46,204 bases of DNA from a virus: positions 1 to 46,204 of IMG/VR virus record IMGVR_UViG_3300021083_000075; one strand, written 5' to 3'. Of the stretch, positions 24,096-32,700 are shown one piece after another (the first letter of the stretch is position 1; the number at the start of each line of letters is the position of its first letter). The notes beneath the pieces are model-generated. The model was not told the origin of the DNA. It searched no databases and worked only from the letters and a program-made list of their open reading frames with translations. The position numbers and the translations under genes were made by a program.

Positions 24096-25517
24096 TTGCC
24101 TTACGCATTAAATGCACAGGGGATTACGGTAGCCACGCAACCAGAACTGGAAGCGTTTTTAACTATCGCTTATCAGTCTATCTATGGGACTCAGATTGAC
24201 TTGTCGCCCAGCTCTCAAGATGGGCAGATGCTCGAGATTTACGTCCAAGCCCAGCTCGACGTCGTAGCGATTGTTTTAAGCGATTACAACTCAAGAGACG
24301 CTAACTCCGCTACTGGTACTCAGCTCGATACTTTATTTTGGTGGTTGCCCCGTCAAGGCGGTACTTACACCATCCAAAACCTGTCGTTAGTCTTGAATGC
24401 GGCGACTACGCTTTGGGGTACTGACCAAACTATTCAACCGGCTACCACTTATCAAGATGCCACGGGTAACGAATACGCTTTGCAAGTAACTCAAAATCCG
24501 GCGGGTGCCGGAACTTACGTCTATGCCTTTGAAGCCACTGAGCCAGGGGCTATCTCTTCTACGTTAAACACGATCACTGTGCCCGTCACGGTTAATCTGG
24601 CGATCACGTCCGCACGTAACCCGACGACTTACACCTCTCTAGGCCAAAACGAAGAGACTGACTTCGCCTACCGCATCCGGGGGTTAGCCTCAACGACTAT
24701 CGCCTCTCAAGGGTTCTTTGGGTCTTTATTCGCTTCTTTGGGTATTGTGCCGGGCGATTCTACTATCAATCTATATGAGAACTATCTGCAATCAGTGAGT
24801 ACGGGTAGCGCACCGCCTAACGTGCCCGCCGGTATTCCGGGCAACTGTATCTGGGCGATAGTCGGAGGCTCAGCTCTTCCTGTTAATATCGCAACGGCAA
24901 TCTATAACCAACGCTCTTTAGGGTGCAACATGAAGGGCCTTCAAACCTACAATATCACTCAGGCCGATGGTTCAATCTTCACAGTCCAATGGGATAACAT
25001 AACAACAGAGAACCTTTACATCAAGTTTACGGCTGGCTCAGTCAACGGTATTACTCCACCCAACTTGCCTTTAATCCTAAAGAACCTTCCAACTGTTTTG
25101 ACGTTCTTACCCGGACAAATTGCCAGCATTGGCGAAGTCATTACCGCTATCCAAGGCATCGACCCTAACACGCTGGTTACTAACTGCGGGCTTTCGACTT
25201 CTTCGGGTGGTTCGTTCACTAACACTCTAGCGACAACCGCCGGAAACTATCAGTTCGTTTTGGCAAGCTCTCAGATAAACATTCTGCCAATGCAACTCTT
25301 ACCGGCTACGTCAGCCGTTGCGCCTGCGACTCACATCACGTTTATCGCTTACGGTGGTATCGCTCCGTACACTTATTCGATCTCGGTTAATAACTCTAGT
25401 GGCTCAATTAACGGCTCTACCGGTGTTTACGTTGCTGGAGCTACGCCTGCCACTGATACGATCTTGGTCACGGACAACGTAGGCAACACAATGACGGCCT
25501 CGGTGGTGGTTACATAA
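24096..25517 (+). CDS. baseplate J-like wedge protein with C-terminal Ig-like domain
   Basis: A 473-residue protein, TTG start. N-terminal LSPSSQDGQMLEIYVQAQLD and the later QNEETDFAYRIRG are J-family landmarks. A conserved middle region contains AIVGGSALPVNIATAIY. The last 70 residues add an Ig-like module (GGIAPYTYSISV, then ATDTILVTDNVGN) not part of the J fold. Wedge proteins of this family join the hub to the fibres. TAATG overlap with the next gene. Confidence 0.82.
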   Translation: MPYALNAQGITVATQPELEAFLTIAYQSIYGTQIDLSPSSQDGQMLEIYVQAQLDVVAIVLSDYNSRDANSATGTQLDTLFWWLPRQGGTYTIQNLSLVLNAATTLWGTDQTIQPATTYQDATGNEYALQVTQNPAGAGTYVYAFEATEPGAISSTLNTITVPVTVNLAITSARNPTTYTSLGQNEETDFAYRIRGLASTTIASQGFFGSLFASLGIVPGDSTINLYENYLQSVSTGSAPPNVPAGIPGNCIWAIVGGSALPVNIATAIYNQRSLGCNMKGLQTYNITQADGSIFTVQWDNITTENLYIKFTAGSVNGITPPNLPLILKNLPTVLTFLPGQIASIGEVITAIQGIDPNTLVTNCGLSTSSGGSFTNTLATTAGNYQFVLASSQINILPMQLLPATSAVAPATHITFIAYGGIAPYTYSISVNNSSGSINGSTGVYVAGATPATDTILVTDNVGNTMTASVVVT

Positions 25518-26239
25518 TGGCGTTTCCAAGCACCACTCAAGAATACCTTACCTACTATGCGAATACATTACCGGCCCAATACAGAACATTTCCAAAAGCC
25601 AGAGACACGATCAAAACTTTGGCGGCGCTCGCTATCATGCCTCAAGGTGGAAACTATCTAACCGATCAAAACGGAAACGCTTTGACGGATGCAACCGGTA
25701 CCTATCTAACTGACGTAGCTATTGAGCCGATTCTACCTTTAGCTTTAGCAAACGCTTTTGACGTTACGACGGCGGTAGGGCAACAGCTTAACTTCTTAGC
25801 TGAACTCGTTGGGTGTTCTAGGACCGGCTACACTCTCTCGGGACAATTCGTTTCTCTGTCTGACGCTAACTTTAGTTTATTGATTCAAGCTAAAGGCGCT
25901 TACAACCGTCTCAGAGGAACGACTCAAGCGATTCAAGCTTTCGTGGCGCAATACTTCACTGGCATTTTGCGAGTTACCGATAACTTAAATATGCGAATGA
26001 CGTATACACTTTTAATACCGCTAAATTCTTTACAGTGGGTCGAGCTTTTTATCAGTCAAGGCTTTTTGCCAAGGCCTCTTGGTGTTAACATGGGCTCAAT
26101 TATTCTTGGCGGTAGTTATTTCGGCATGCGGACTTATTGGGCAACGGCACCATCATGGGTAAAGCCGATGTGTACTTATACCGCTCCGGTCGCAACGTCA
26201 ACGCCGTTACTTCTTTACTCTGAAAGCGTGGAGGCTTAA
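25517..26239 (+). CDS. baseplate wedge/tail protein (DUF2612-like)
   Basis: A 240-residue protein, with a YYANTLPAQYR start, TAVGQQLNFLAELVGCSRTG around residues 86-105, and a helical FSLLIQAKGAYNRLRGTTQA. This order is characteristic of DUF2612 wedge proteins linking J to the fibre. It immediately precedes the fibre gene. Confidence 0.75.
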   Translation: MAFPSTTQEYLTYYANTLPAQYRTFPKARDTIKTLAALAIMPQGGNYLTDQNGNALTDATGTYLTDVAIEPILPLALANAFDVTTAVGQQLNFLAELVGCSRTGYTLSGQFVSLSDANFSLLIQAKGAYNRLRGTTQAIQAFVAQYFTGILRVTDNLNMRMTYTLLIPLNSLQWVELFISQGFLPRPLGVNMGSIILGGSYFGMRTYWATAPSWVKPMCTYTAPVATSTPLLLYSESVEA

Positions 26240-26241
26240 AA

Positions 26242-27609
26242 ATGGCAGCACCTGAAATCGTCCCTCCTGTTATTTGGGGTTCAACTGCTCCGGGTGGCGT
26301 TGGTGTCGTTGGTTCTTTAGCCAATGGGACGCCTACGCTTTCGACTAATCCCGCTACCGTTGCGGGACAAACAAACTTCCTTACCGGATGGGGCGCTACT
26401 GCCGTTGGTTATTATCCTGCACTTCAAGACTTGGACGGACAAGCGTTCTATCTTACATCTCAACTTGACGGGGTTATTCGTCAGGGTATTCCTCAATGGA
26501 ATTCAGGTATAGCCTATTACACAAATTCAATAGTTACCTATAACGGGCTTATTTATATTTCTTTGGTTGATAATAACGGGCCGTCAGGGACTAATCCTAC
26601 TAATTCAACTAACTGGAAACCTATCGGAACTGGCGGTTCTCGTAACGGAAATATGTTTAGAAACGCTTCTTTCCAAGTTGCTCAAAGGGGCGCTACTGGA
26701 ACCATTACCGCCGGTTCTCCGGCTTATACATTGGATGGATGGATTGTCGGTTCAGTAACTAACAACGTTACTTGGACTCAAGCCTATTCAATTTCAAATA
26801 ACCTACAAGGCTCAATGATTCAACTGTCAGCCAGTTCTGCACCGACCGATGTTTTTATTAAACAGCGCGTTGAGTCTTATTTCGTCCAACAAGGTAATTT
26901 TGGCTCTGGCGTTAATGGTGGTTGGATTACCGTTCAATGGACAATCGTTAATACTACCGGCGCTTCTTTTACCCCAACTATTACGGTTAAAATCCCTACA
27001 GCTCAAGATAATTATACGTCTACAGTCACAACCGTTACGGCTCAAGCTCTTCAAGTTTGCCCGAATAACGTAAGTACAACCGTTTCCTACACATTCGAGG
27101 CCGGAAACGTTGACTTCGCTAACGGGATGGAAGTAACGCTGGATTTCGGTGGCGCTCTCGGAACATCTGGCTATATTGGCGTTTGCCAAGCAGATTCTTG
27201 TTTTACCAACTATCTTTTGGTTTCTGGATTACAAGCGAATCCGCCTAAACCGTCTCTAAAAAACATAGCTGAAGAAGTTGATATAAACCAAAGATGGGCT
27301 GAGTTAGTCGGAGCGGTCGATACAATAATGGGTGGAATCACATCATCGACAAACGGACAATTTATTTATGCTTTTAAAACAACAAAGCATTCTTCACCTT
27401 CTATAGTTTCAAGTTTAAATCCTTCTTCATGTACGGTTCAACAATTGGGGTCATCCTCCGTTAACGTTTCTGCAATAGCTGAATCAGTTGGTGGAACTAC
27501 AACGAACACATCAGTGCTGAATGCTACTGTTTCAGGTGCCACTGGCGGGTTACCTGCTTATTTAATTTTCAACTCTTCATCTTCAATCTTGTACTCTTGT
27601 GAATTGTGA
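26242..27609 (+). CDS. tail fibre protein
   Basis: A 455-residue protein. After a short attachment region, residues about 88-130 contain a carbohydrate-binding-like repeat (YYTNSIVTYNGLIYISLVDN, then STNWKP) of the chitin-binding/fibre type. It is followed by NMFRNASFQVAQRGATGTIT, a common phage fibre motif introducing a jelly-roll-like beta domain, and a Ser/Thr-rich C-terminus. It probably decides host recognition. The final part is likely the receptor-binding tip; base usage shifts slightly toward A/T here, as often in exchanged fibre tips. Confidence 0.72.
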   Translation: MAAPEIVPPVIWGSTAPGGVGVVGSLANGTPTLSTNPATVAGQTNFLTGWGATAVGYYPALQDLDGQAFYLTSQLDGVIRQGIPQWNSGIAYYTNSIVTYNGLIYISLVDNNGPSGTNPTNSTNWKPIGTGGSRNGNMFRNASFQVAQRGATGTITAGSPAYTLDGWIVGSVTNNVTWTQAYSISNNLQGSMIQLSASSAPTDVFIKQRVESYFVQQGNFGSGVNGGWITVQWTIVNTTGASFTPTITVKIPTAQDNYTSTVTTVTAQALQVCPNNVSTTVSYTFEAGNVDFANGMEVTLDFGGALGTSGYIGVCQADSCFTNYLLVSGLQANPPKPSLKNIAEEVDINQRWAELVGAVDTIMGGITSSTNGQFIYAFKTTKHSSPSIVSSLNPSSCTVQQLGSSSVNVSAIAESVGGTTTNTSVLNATVSGATGGLPAYLIFNSSSSILYSCEL

Positions 27610-27618
27610 GGATATAAC

Positions 27619-27924
27619 ATGGCAACCGGCTCAAGGATATTCCAGTGGGGCGACTTCTCAAGCTTTAGCACTTTGACCGTCGGCACTACGCCTTTAGATG
27701 GTGACATAGCTAACGTGTTAATGGGAAGCATCTATACCAAGTGGTACTACGACGGTGGTTTAGCGGTGTGGCGCATTAACGATTCGTTTATTACGACTTC
27801 GAGCGTTTTAAACGCTAATACTCAATTGTCTGGAATGCTTAACGGTGATTTCGCTACCGCCACGGATACAGGACAAAAAGCTGTTTGGAATGGCGTTAGT
27901 TCGACTTATAACGTTTTGGCGTAG
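27619..27924 (+). CDS. small tail fibre-associated protein, copy A
   Basis: A 101-residue protein with aromatic repeats (KWYYDGGLAVWRINDSFITT) and the ending KAVWNGVSSTYNV. It is a diverged paralogue of the next gene, sharing layout and the WN-V-STY ending. Likely a small fibre accessory or chaperone by location. No known family. Confidence 0.55.
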   Translation: MATGSRIFQWGDFSSFSTLTVGTTPLDGDIANVLMGSIYTKWYYDGGLAVWRINDSFITTSSVLNANTQLSGMLNGDFATATDTGQKAVWNGVSSTYNVLA

Positions 27925-27933
27925 GGACCAGAG

Positions 27934-28245
27934 ATGGCTTACAAAATTAAAGCTTTGGACGGGAGCGGATTGACCGGATATATAGTTTCTAGTTATTCCG
28001 AAATGACTGGATTGACAGGAATCATAGCGGGCAATCTCGCTTATTTGGAAATGAACGGCTTACTAACGGTTTGGGAGTTTAACGGGTCGCTAAATGTTTG
28101 GAAGATCGAAGATAAGTTTTATGCAACATCTGCTCAAGTGTCGGGTTTAGTTGGCATGAATGGCGGAGATCAGATTTATGTTACAGATAGCGGTGAGACT
28201 GGCTTTTGGAATGCAGTTACATCAACTTGGAGTTGGGTACCATGA
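27934..28245 (+). CDS. small tail fibre-associated protein, copy B
   Basis: A 103-residue protein resembling the preceding gene: LLTVWEFNGSLNVWKIEDKF in place of its aromatic repeat and FWNAVTSTWSWVP at the end. Tandem duplication followed by divergence is inferred. It overlaps the next gene by ATGA. Confidence 0.55.
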   Translation: MAYKIKALDGSGLTGYIVSSYSEMTGLTGIIAGNLAYLEMNGLLTVWEFNGSLNVWKIEDKFYATSAQVSGLVGMNGGDQIYVTDSGETGFWNAVTSTWSWVP

Positions 28246-29873
28246 GCATTAAACAATTTTTGTTATCGTTACTGTTTTTAATTCCACAGATAGCCTTGGC
28301 TACCACGAATGTTAACTCCGTGGCTACCATGACGGCCTATTCGACTCCTTATGCTGGTCAACAATTCTTTGTAACTACCGCTACTCCGGGAGTCTCTCAA
28401 AATTGGACATATACCGGCCCTACTAACGGATTTCAGAATACAACGTCATCGACAAATGCACAGCAAACGGGGAAAACTTGGATTAAGTATGGCCCGATTC
28501 TTACACCTATCCCGACAAGTGACCAAGGAACGGTACAAGAACCCGCTTTGTTGCCTGTGCCGGTGGAAGGAAACCCACAAATATTAACTAGCCTTCCTTT
28601 AGTTTGGAAAATGTGGTTTCGTGAAGGTTGGAGCGTTGAAAATATTTATTATGCCGAAGCGCCCCCATCTGGCCCCAATGGTTCGCCTGGGCCGTGGACA
28701 AGGTGGCCAACTGCCTCGGTTACGGGTCACGCTCAACCAGACGTTTTTGAAATACCTGGTTCTAACCCAGTAACTTATGTAATGTTAGCTTCGCCTTATG
28801 GTGAACAGATTGATAAATACATCTCCACGGATGGACATTCATTTACTTTAGCTAATTCGGCGGTGGTTACGTTGGGCGGCCAATCATGGTACTCAAACGG
28901 CGTTTATAACAATTCCGTAACCGTCATTGGGTCAACGGTAAATCTTATGCTAGAAGGAATAAATGCTAGTGGTGTTTATTCGATTGGATTATTTACGGCG
29001 CCAGTAACGAATATGTCTTATTTCACGCCTTATTCTGGCAATCCTGTAATTTCAAATGGAATTTATACCAGAGGTAGCCCGTCGAATATTTTTAACGAAG
29101 ATGGAGAATTTTATATTTGGTGTCATGGGACAAACCAATCCGGCACACTTCCAACGGATATGTACCGGTATGAATCGTCAGCAATTGCCCAAGTTTGGAC
29201 AGCAAGCCCCAACGAAACTGTTTTTCCTAGAACTACTCTTGACGAAGGCGTCAATTCTTTGCAAGGCCAAGTTGCTGACCCGTTCTTAACGGAATGGATG
29301 GGTTGGAGTTATGATTTTTATAGCGCATCGCCAAACGGTTCGGTTAGCACCGGTGGCGGTGACATAAAAATGGCGATATATCCAGGGACTCTAAGCCAGT
29401 TGGTCGCCACAACCGAAAACGCCCCAGACAACAACACCTTGAGCGCGGTTTCGACTGGCGGAACTGGACCTACTTATGGAGTTCCAAACGCGGGAATAGC
29501 TCTAGACGCCAGTGGATTCCTACAACTTGGTGGGGTGCTTAACTCTTACTTTGGGATAAACGTCTATTTGGGTAACGTTCTCGCTTTCCAAGGAACAACC
29601 ATGCAGGTTTATTCAAATAACTATTTGTTTATGCAAGGAGATAGTGGCGGTAACATTTACATGACTCCGCACGGACATCTTTATTTATATTCTGGTAGTA
29701 GCACTGAGGCTGTCGACATAAGCACCACTCAAGTTAATTCTTTCTTGCAAGTGAACGCTCCTTCTTATTCGGTTGCGGCAACACCTGGAGCTAGTTTCGG
29801 AGTCACTCAACTGAATGCCTTGGCGACGCCAGTGGCAACACATACTTGGTATAACGGAATAGGAACAAACTAA
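28242..29873 (+). CDS. exported tailspike/beta-propeller-like protein
   Basis: A 543-residue protein; ATG 28242 lies in an ATGA overlap. It begins with a Sec-type signal, MSIKQFLLSLLFLIPQIALA, unusual for a virion protein. Residues about 90-390 resemble a glycosidase-like five-bladed propeller (HAQPDVFEIPG, SPSNIFNEDGEFYIWCHG, VADPFLTEWMGWSYDFYSAS). The C-terminal region (GNIYMTPHGHLYLYSG) has a fibre-like character. It may be a surface-acting enzyme or a spike that is first exported. No catalytic residues can be named with confidence. Confidence 0.55.
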   Translation: MSIKQFLLSLLFLIPQIALATTNVNSVATMTAYSTPYAGQQFFVTTATPGVSQNWTYTGPTNGFQNTTSSTNAQQTGKTWIKYGPILTPIPTSDQGTVQEPALLPVPVEGNPQILTSLPLVWKMWFREGWSVENIYYAEAPPSGPNGSPGPWTRWPTASVTGHAQPDVFEIPGSNPVTYVMLASPYGEQIDKYISTDGHSFTLANSAVVTLGGQSWYSNGVYNNSVTVIGSTVNLMLEGINASGVYSIGLFTAPVTNMSYFTPYSGNPVISNGIYTRGSPSNIFNEDGEFYIWCHGTNQSGTLPTDMYRYESSAIAQVWTASPNETVFPRTTLDEGVNSLQGQVADPFLTEWMGWSYDFYSASPNGSVSTGGGDIKMAIYPGTLSQLVATTENAPDNNTLSAVSTGGTGPTYGVPNAGIALDASGFLQLGGVLNSYFGINVYLGNVLAFQGTTMQVYSNNYLFMQGDSGGNIYMTPHGHLYLYSGSSTEAVDISTTQVNSFLQVNAPSYSVAATPGASFGVTQLNALATPVATHTWYNGIGTN

Positions 29874-30076
29874 TGAAAACTATATTCGGTAGCAGAATAA
29901 CTTTTGTAATTTGGCACGCTTTCATTGGAGCGCTTTTGTCTTTTTGGGTAGCACACATTGCAAACTTAATGGGTTGGATTACATGGCCTTCGGCTAATGT
30001 AGCTTTTTGGATTTGTTTAATTGTTGGCGGTTTAGTTGGTTGGTATCATCACCCGTTATCACATAAGGAGCAGTAA
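29873..30076 (+). CDS. two-span membrane protein, holin candidate
   Basis: A 67-residue protein starting in a TAATG overlap. Two hydrophobic spans (about 10-30 and 40-58) are joined by GWITWPSAN, with a His/Lys-rich tail (HHPLSHKEQ). Size and topology fit a class II holin, but the gene sits between two exported proteins, so it could serve them instead. Confidence in the holin role is moderate. Confidence 0.5.
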   Translation: MKTIFGSRITFVIWHAFIGALLSFWVAHIANLMGWITWPSANVAFWICLIVGGLVGWYHHPLSHKEQ

Positions 30077-30077
30077 G

Positions 30078-31187
30078 ATGAAAAAGATTATAGCGTTTTT
30101 AATTTTGATGGCCACGGCTTCTACGGCTTTGGCTCAAGTTACTTCAGTGACGGCTGTTAGCGCTCCGGCTTGCGCTTCTCCAGGACAATCAATTGCGGTT
30201 ACTTTCACCGTTACGGATAACGGAAACTTTGGGACCGTGAGTTACGACGTTTACTTTTCTTCTAATTCGACGGTACAGAACGGCGCTTGGTCATCTCACG
30301 ATCAAACAACCATTACTTGCCCCGTAGGTACTACCGGCGGTTATCAGTTCAACGATGGTGGTAATACGGTCAATACTATTGTTCAAAGCGTTATTGTTCC
30401 TGCGAGTGGATTTTCTGGATACATCAACGTTTCCGCTGTTGAAAATTTAGTTGGAACCATCCTTTGTACTAGCGTACAAGGCAATACCGTTTTCAATTAT
30501 CCTTGCACTTCCACTTTCACGCCAACATTCACGCCAACAGCCACGAATACGGCGACGAATACAGCCACGGCTACAGCTACGAACACGATAACGATCACCA
30601 ATACACCGGCTCATACATACACGTTTACGCAAACGGCTACAAATTCAGCTACAAATTCAGCAACGAATACGGCTACAAACACACCGACAAATACAGCAAC
30701 TAACACGGCGACTAAAACGGCTACCAACACCGCTACGAATACGGCTACCGTCACAAACACTAACACTTGGACAAGTACGGAAACGCCAGTTCCTACGAAG
30801 ACTATTACGCCCACGCCAACGCAACCGACTGCCACTATCACGCCAACGCCTGCAAACGCCACTTATTTCGCTAATCAAACTGGCGGTTCTGCCTCGGCTT
30901 ACGCAACACCTACATACCTGAGCTTTATTCCGTCTCCAGGAAATAGCAACTATCCAGTAATTTTGGGAGGTGTAATTTCTAACGCTGGCGGACCAACTAC
31001 TGCCGTCAATGTCGGATTAGTCGCTGGCGGGTTTTACATTTGGGGACCGCAAGATATTTACACTAGCGTACCCATTGGCGCTTTAGTTCCTAGTTCTTAC
31101 GCCGGTCAACCGGTTTCGATTCTCATTAACGGCCCCGGTACGATCTTCGGAAGTGCTAACTTTAAATTTCAAGTACCTCATCCGTAA
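30078..31187 (+). CDS. secreted protein with Thr/Asn-rich repeat linker
   Basis: A 369-residue protein. ATG 30078 follows AAGGAG. The N-terminus MKKIIAFLILMATASTALAQ is a clear signal peptide. A first Ig/CARDB-like domain (about 21-140) is followed by about 110 residues of TNTAT-type repeats (Thr, Asn, Ala and Pro) and a C-terminal beta domain (PVILGGVISNAGGPTTAV, then SILINGPGTIFGSANFKFQV). Such linkers occur in surface proteins of several uncultured bacterial phyla, so this may be host-derived. No enzymatic motif is visible. It is probably secreted or surface-exposed. Confidence 0.7.
   Translation: MKKIIAFLILMATASTALAQVTSVTAVSAPACASPGQSIAVTFTVTDNGNFGTVSYDVYFSSNSTVQNGAWSSHDQTTITCPVGTTGGYQFNDGGNTVNTIVQSVIVPASGFSGYINVSAVENLVGTILCTSVQGNTVFNYPCTSTFTPTFTPTATNTATNTATATATNTITITNTPAHTYTFTQTATNSATNSATNTATNTPTNTATNTATKTATNTATNTATVTNTNTWTSTETPVPTKTITPTPTQPTATITPTPANATYFANQTGGSASAYATPTYLSFIPSPGNSNYPVILGGVISNAGGPTTAVNVGLVAGGFYIWGPQDIYTSVPIGALVPSSYAGQPVSILINGPGTIFGSANFKFQVPHP
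30515..30850 (+). repeat. degenerate coding repeat (Thr-Asn-Thr-Ala linker)
   Basis: Tandem short units based on ACGAATACGGC or ACAAATACAGC encode TNTA/TNSA repeats inside the secreted protein. Units vary at the third base, so the array has been maintained at protein level. Such arrays can vary in copy number by slippage. Confidence 0.85.
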
Positions 31188-31200
31188 GAAAGGGTAGGTG

Positions 31201-31581
31201 ATGGACGACTTCCATTGGACTACTTTGCACACTTGGTTATCTAGCGGGGCTGGAGTTGTTGCTTGTGGTTTTTTTTATCGTAGAATTGCTGACATTGCGA
31301 GCGGAGCTTCGTCCGCTTGCGGTGAATTTATTTTTAAACACTTGCCGTTTCTTAAACCCGTACCACCAAAAGGGACTAACGCTCAAATGATAAAGATAGC
31401 AAGACTTAAGCAAGAGTTGGATGACTTAACCAGAACTGTAAATAAGGTGGTTAAGAAACTAACTAAGACAGAGAAGCGATTAGAGGCTTGTCAGGGAGAG
31501 CGGGCCGAATGTCGAGCAGATCTAAAAAACATTCTTTTCAGGGTAGAAGTATTGGAAGGGAAGCGTAAATTTGGACTTTGA
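31201..31581 (+). CDS. membrane protein with coiled coil in the lysis region
   Basis: A 126-residue protein; ATG 31201 has AAAGGG about 9 bases upstream. One hydrophobic span near the N-terminus (SGAGVVACGFFYRR) precedes a long basic-acidic coiled coil (IARLKQELDDLTRTVNKV onward) with CQGERAEC. This build resembles inner-membrane spanins or holin partners, and it lies directly before the endolysin-like genes. Overlap with the next TTG start suggests coupling. Confidence 0.6.
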   Translation: MDDFHWTTLHTWLSSGAGVVACGFFYRRIADIASGASSACGEFIFKHLPFLKPVPPKGTNAQMIKIARLKQELDDLTRTVNKVVKKLTKTEKRLEACQGERAECRADLKNILFRVEVLEGKRKFGL

Positions 31582-32128
31582 TTTCGTTCCTCTGGCGGAC
31601 TTAGACCTAAATGCTTTTGAAATGAAGGCTGTTAATGAAATCTATGCAAAGCAAAAAGTCAATCAAGCCTATTGGCAAGAAACTCCTCAAGTATTTATCG
31701 AGAATTATATTCGCTGTAGCAAGTCAGCTATTCCATGTAACGCTATACCTTCTGTTGTTATCGCTCAAGGTATCCTCGAATCGGGCTGGTTCTCGACAAA
31801 CTCGCTCTTTGGAGTCAAAGCCAGTGTGCTACAAACTCAGGAACATATTGGCGTTCAATCTCAAACGCATGAAGTCGTAGGGACGTTATCGATTCCGACG
31901 GTTGGAACGTTTTACGAAAGTCCTGGTGTGCAGAATAACTTCGCCAACTATTACGCCTATATCTTAAGGATGAAAACGAATAGCGCTCAGTTTATGCCTA
32001 GCGATTATATTGGGTTTTTAAACTATCTTCAAAGTCCGTTGGCCTATTCAACGGCGGGGGCTGATTATGTTAATTCGATCACGGAAGTTATCCGCTCAAA
32101 TAATCTAACCGTATTCGACCATGCTTAA
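31571..32128 (+). CDS. N-acetylglucosaminidase-type endolysin (FlgJ-like)
   Basis: A 185-residue protein, TTG start overlapping the previous gene. Residues about 35-175 match the FlgJ/glucosaminidase fold: IPSVVIAQGILESGWFSTNS with the catalytic Glu at residue 70, NSLFGVKAS, and a C-terminal GADYVNSITEVIR. It hydrolyses peptidoglycan glycan strands. There is no signal peptide, so export depends on a holin. A second wall hydrolase follows. Confidence 0.8.
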   Translation: MDFDFVPLADLDLNAFEMKAVNEIYAKQKVNQAYWQETPQVFIENYIRCSKSAIPCNAIPSVVIAQGILESGWFSTNSLFGVKASVLQTQEHIGVQSQTHEVVGTLSIPTVGTFYESPGVQNNFANYYAYILRMKTNSAQFMPSDYIGFLNYLQSPLAYSTAGADYVNSITEVIRSNNLTVFDHA

Positions 32129-32663
32129 GCTTTTATTTCTGCCTTTGGTTTTTGTATTCCCGTCTTTCATTGATTCAGCTATTGCGCCTCCGAGTGCTTA
32201 CGTCAATCACTATCTAGGAACTAAAGCCTTGTGGGATGCAAAGATGGGGCTGTATACACCAGATGAGCTTAATTCTTTCGTGCAAGCCACGTTTTTAGGC
32301 ACTTTGGGAGAAGCTAAACTATGCAAGGCGCTATCGGCTATTTCATTGCTTGAGTGTGGTCCAAAAAGGCCTGTAAGAGATAAAACGGGTCATCTAGGCG
32401 GTCATCGTGAAACTATCCGTCGTGGCGCTAAAGAAGCGGGGATTAAAGAGAAATTCGTTTACCGAAACCTGAAACGATTCAGCCCTTACAATAGGACTCT
32501 CTCTCTCTCTCGACACTTCTCGATTCTATACGCTCATTACAATGGCGACCTTGAAAAGACTTGTCGCATTTGGAATCAAGGCCCTAAGTGGAAAACGAAA
32601 AAGGCAACGAGCTACTACCACGGGGTTTTAGCTTTCTCAAAGATATACGATAAAGTAAACTGA
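32121..32663 (+). CDS. exported lysozyme/transglycosylase-like protein
   Basis: A 180-residue protein. The N-terminus MLKLLFLPLVFVFPSFIDSA is a likely signal or anchor. The core has ALSAISLLECGPK with a candidate catalytic Glu at 78, GHLGGHRETIRRGAKEAG, then LSLSRHFSILYAHYNGD and WNQGPKW. These are the landmarks of SLT/lysozyme-like folds. It probably works in the periplasm alongside the glucosaminidase. It overlaps the previous gene by 8 bases. Confidence 0.7.
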   Translation: MLKLLFLPLVFVFPSFIDSAIAPPSAYVNHYLGTKALWDAKMGLYTPDELNSFVQATFLGTLGEAKLCKALSAISLLECGPKRPVRDKTGHLGGHRETIRRGAKEAGIKEKFVYRNLKRFSPYNRTLSLSRHFSILYAHYNGDLEKTCRIWNQGPKWKTKKATSYYHGVLAFSKIYDKVN

Positions 32664-32673
32664 CTGCCTAATG

Positions 32674-32700
32674 CCCGTCTACCTTAGATGGGTTTAGTTT
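32674..32700 (+). terminator. terminator-like hairpin after the second wall hydrolase
   Basis: CCCGTCT (32674-32680) pairs with AGATGGG (32686-32692) around ACCTT, with one G-T pair. TTTAGTTT follows. A moderate intrinsic terminator. Confidence 0.6.

Noticed and set aside
26324-27073. Three short plus-strand frames within the fibre gene
   Set aside because: Out of frame within a continuous 455-residue fibre gene; Leu-rich translations typical of shadow frames.
30515-30850. Possible CRISPR array
   Set aside because: Units are short, degenerate, contiguous and in frame; there are no spacers of constant length.
30447-30878. Several frames on both strands across the repeat array
   Set aside because: Repeats leave all frames open; only the frame with the signal peptide gives a coherent protein.
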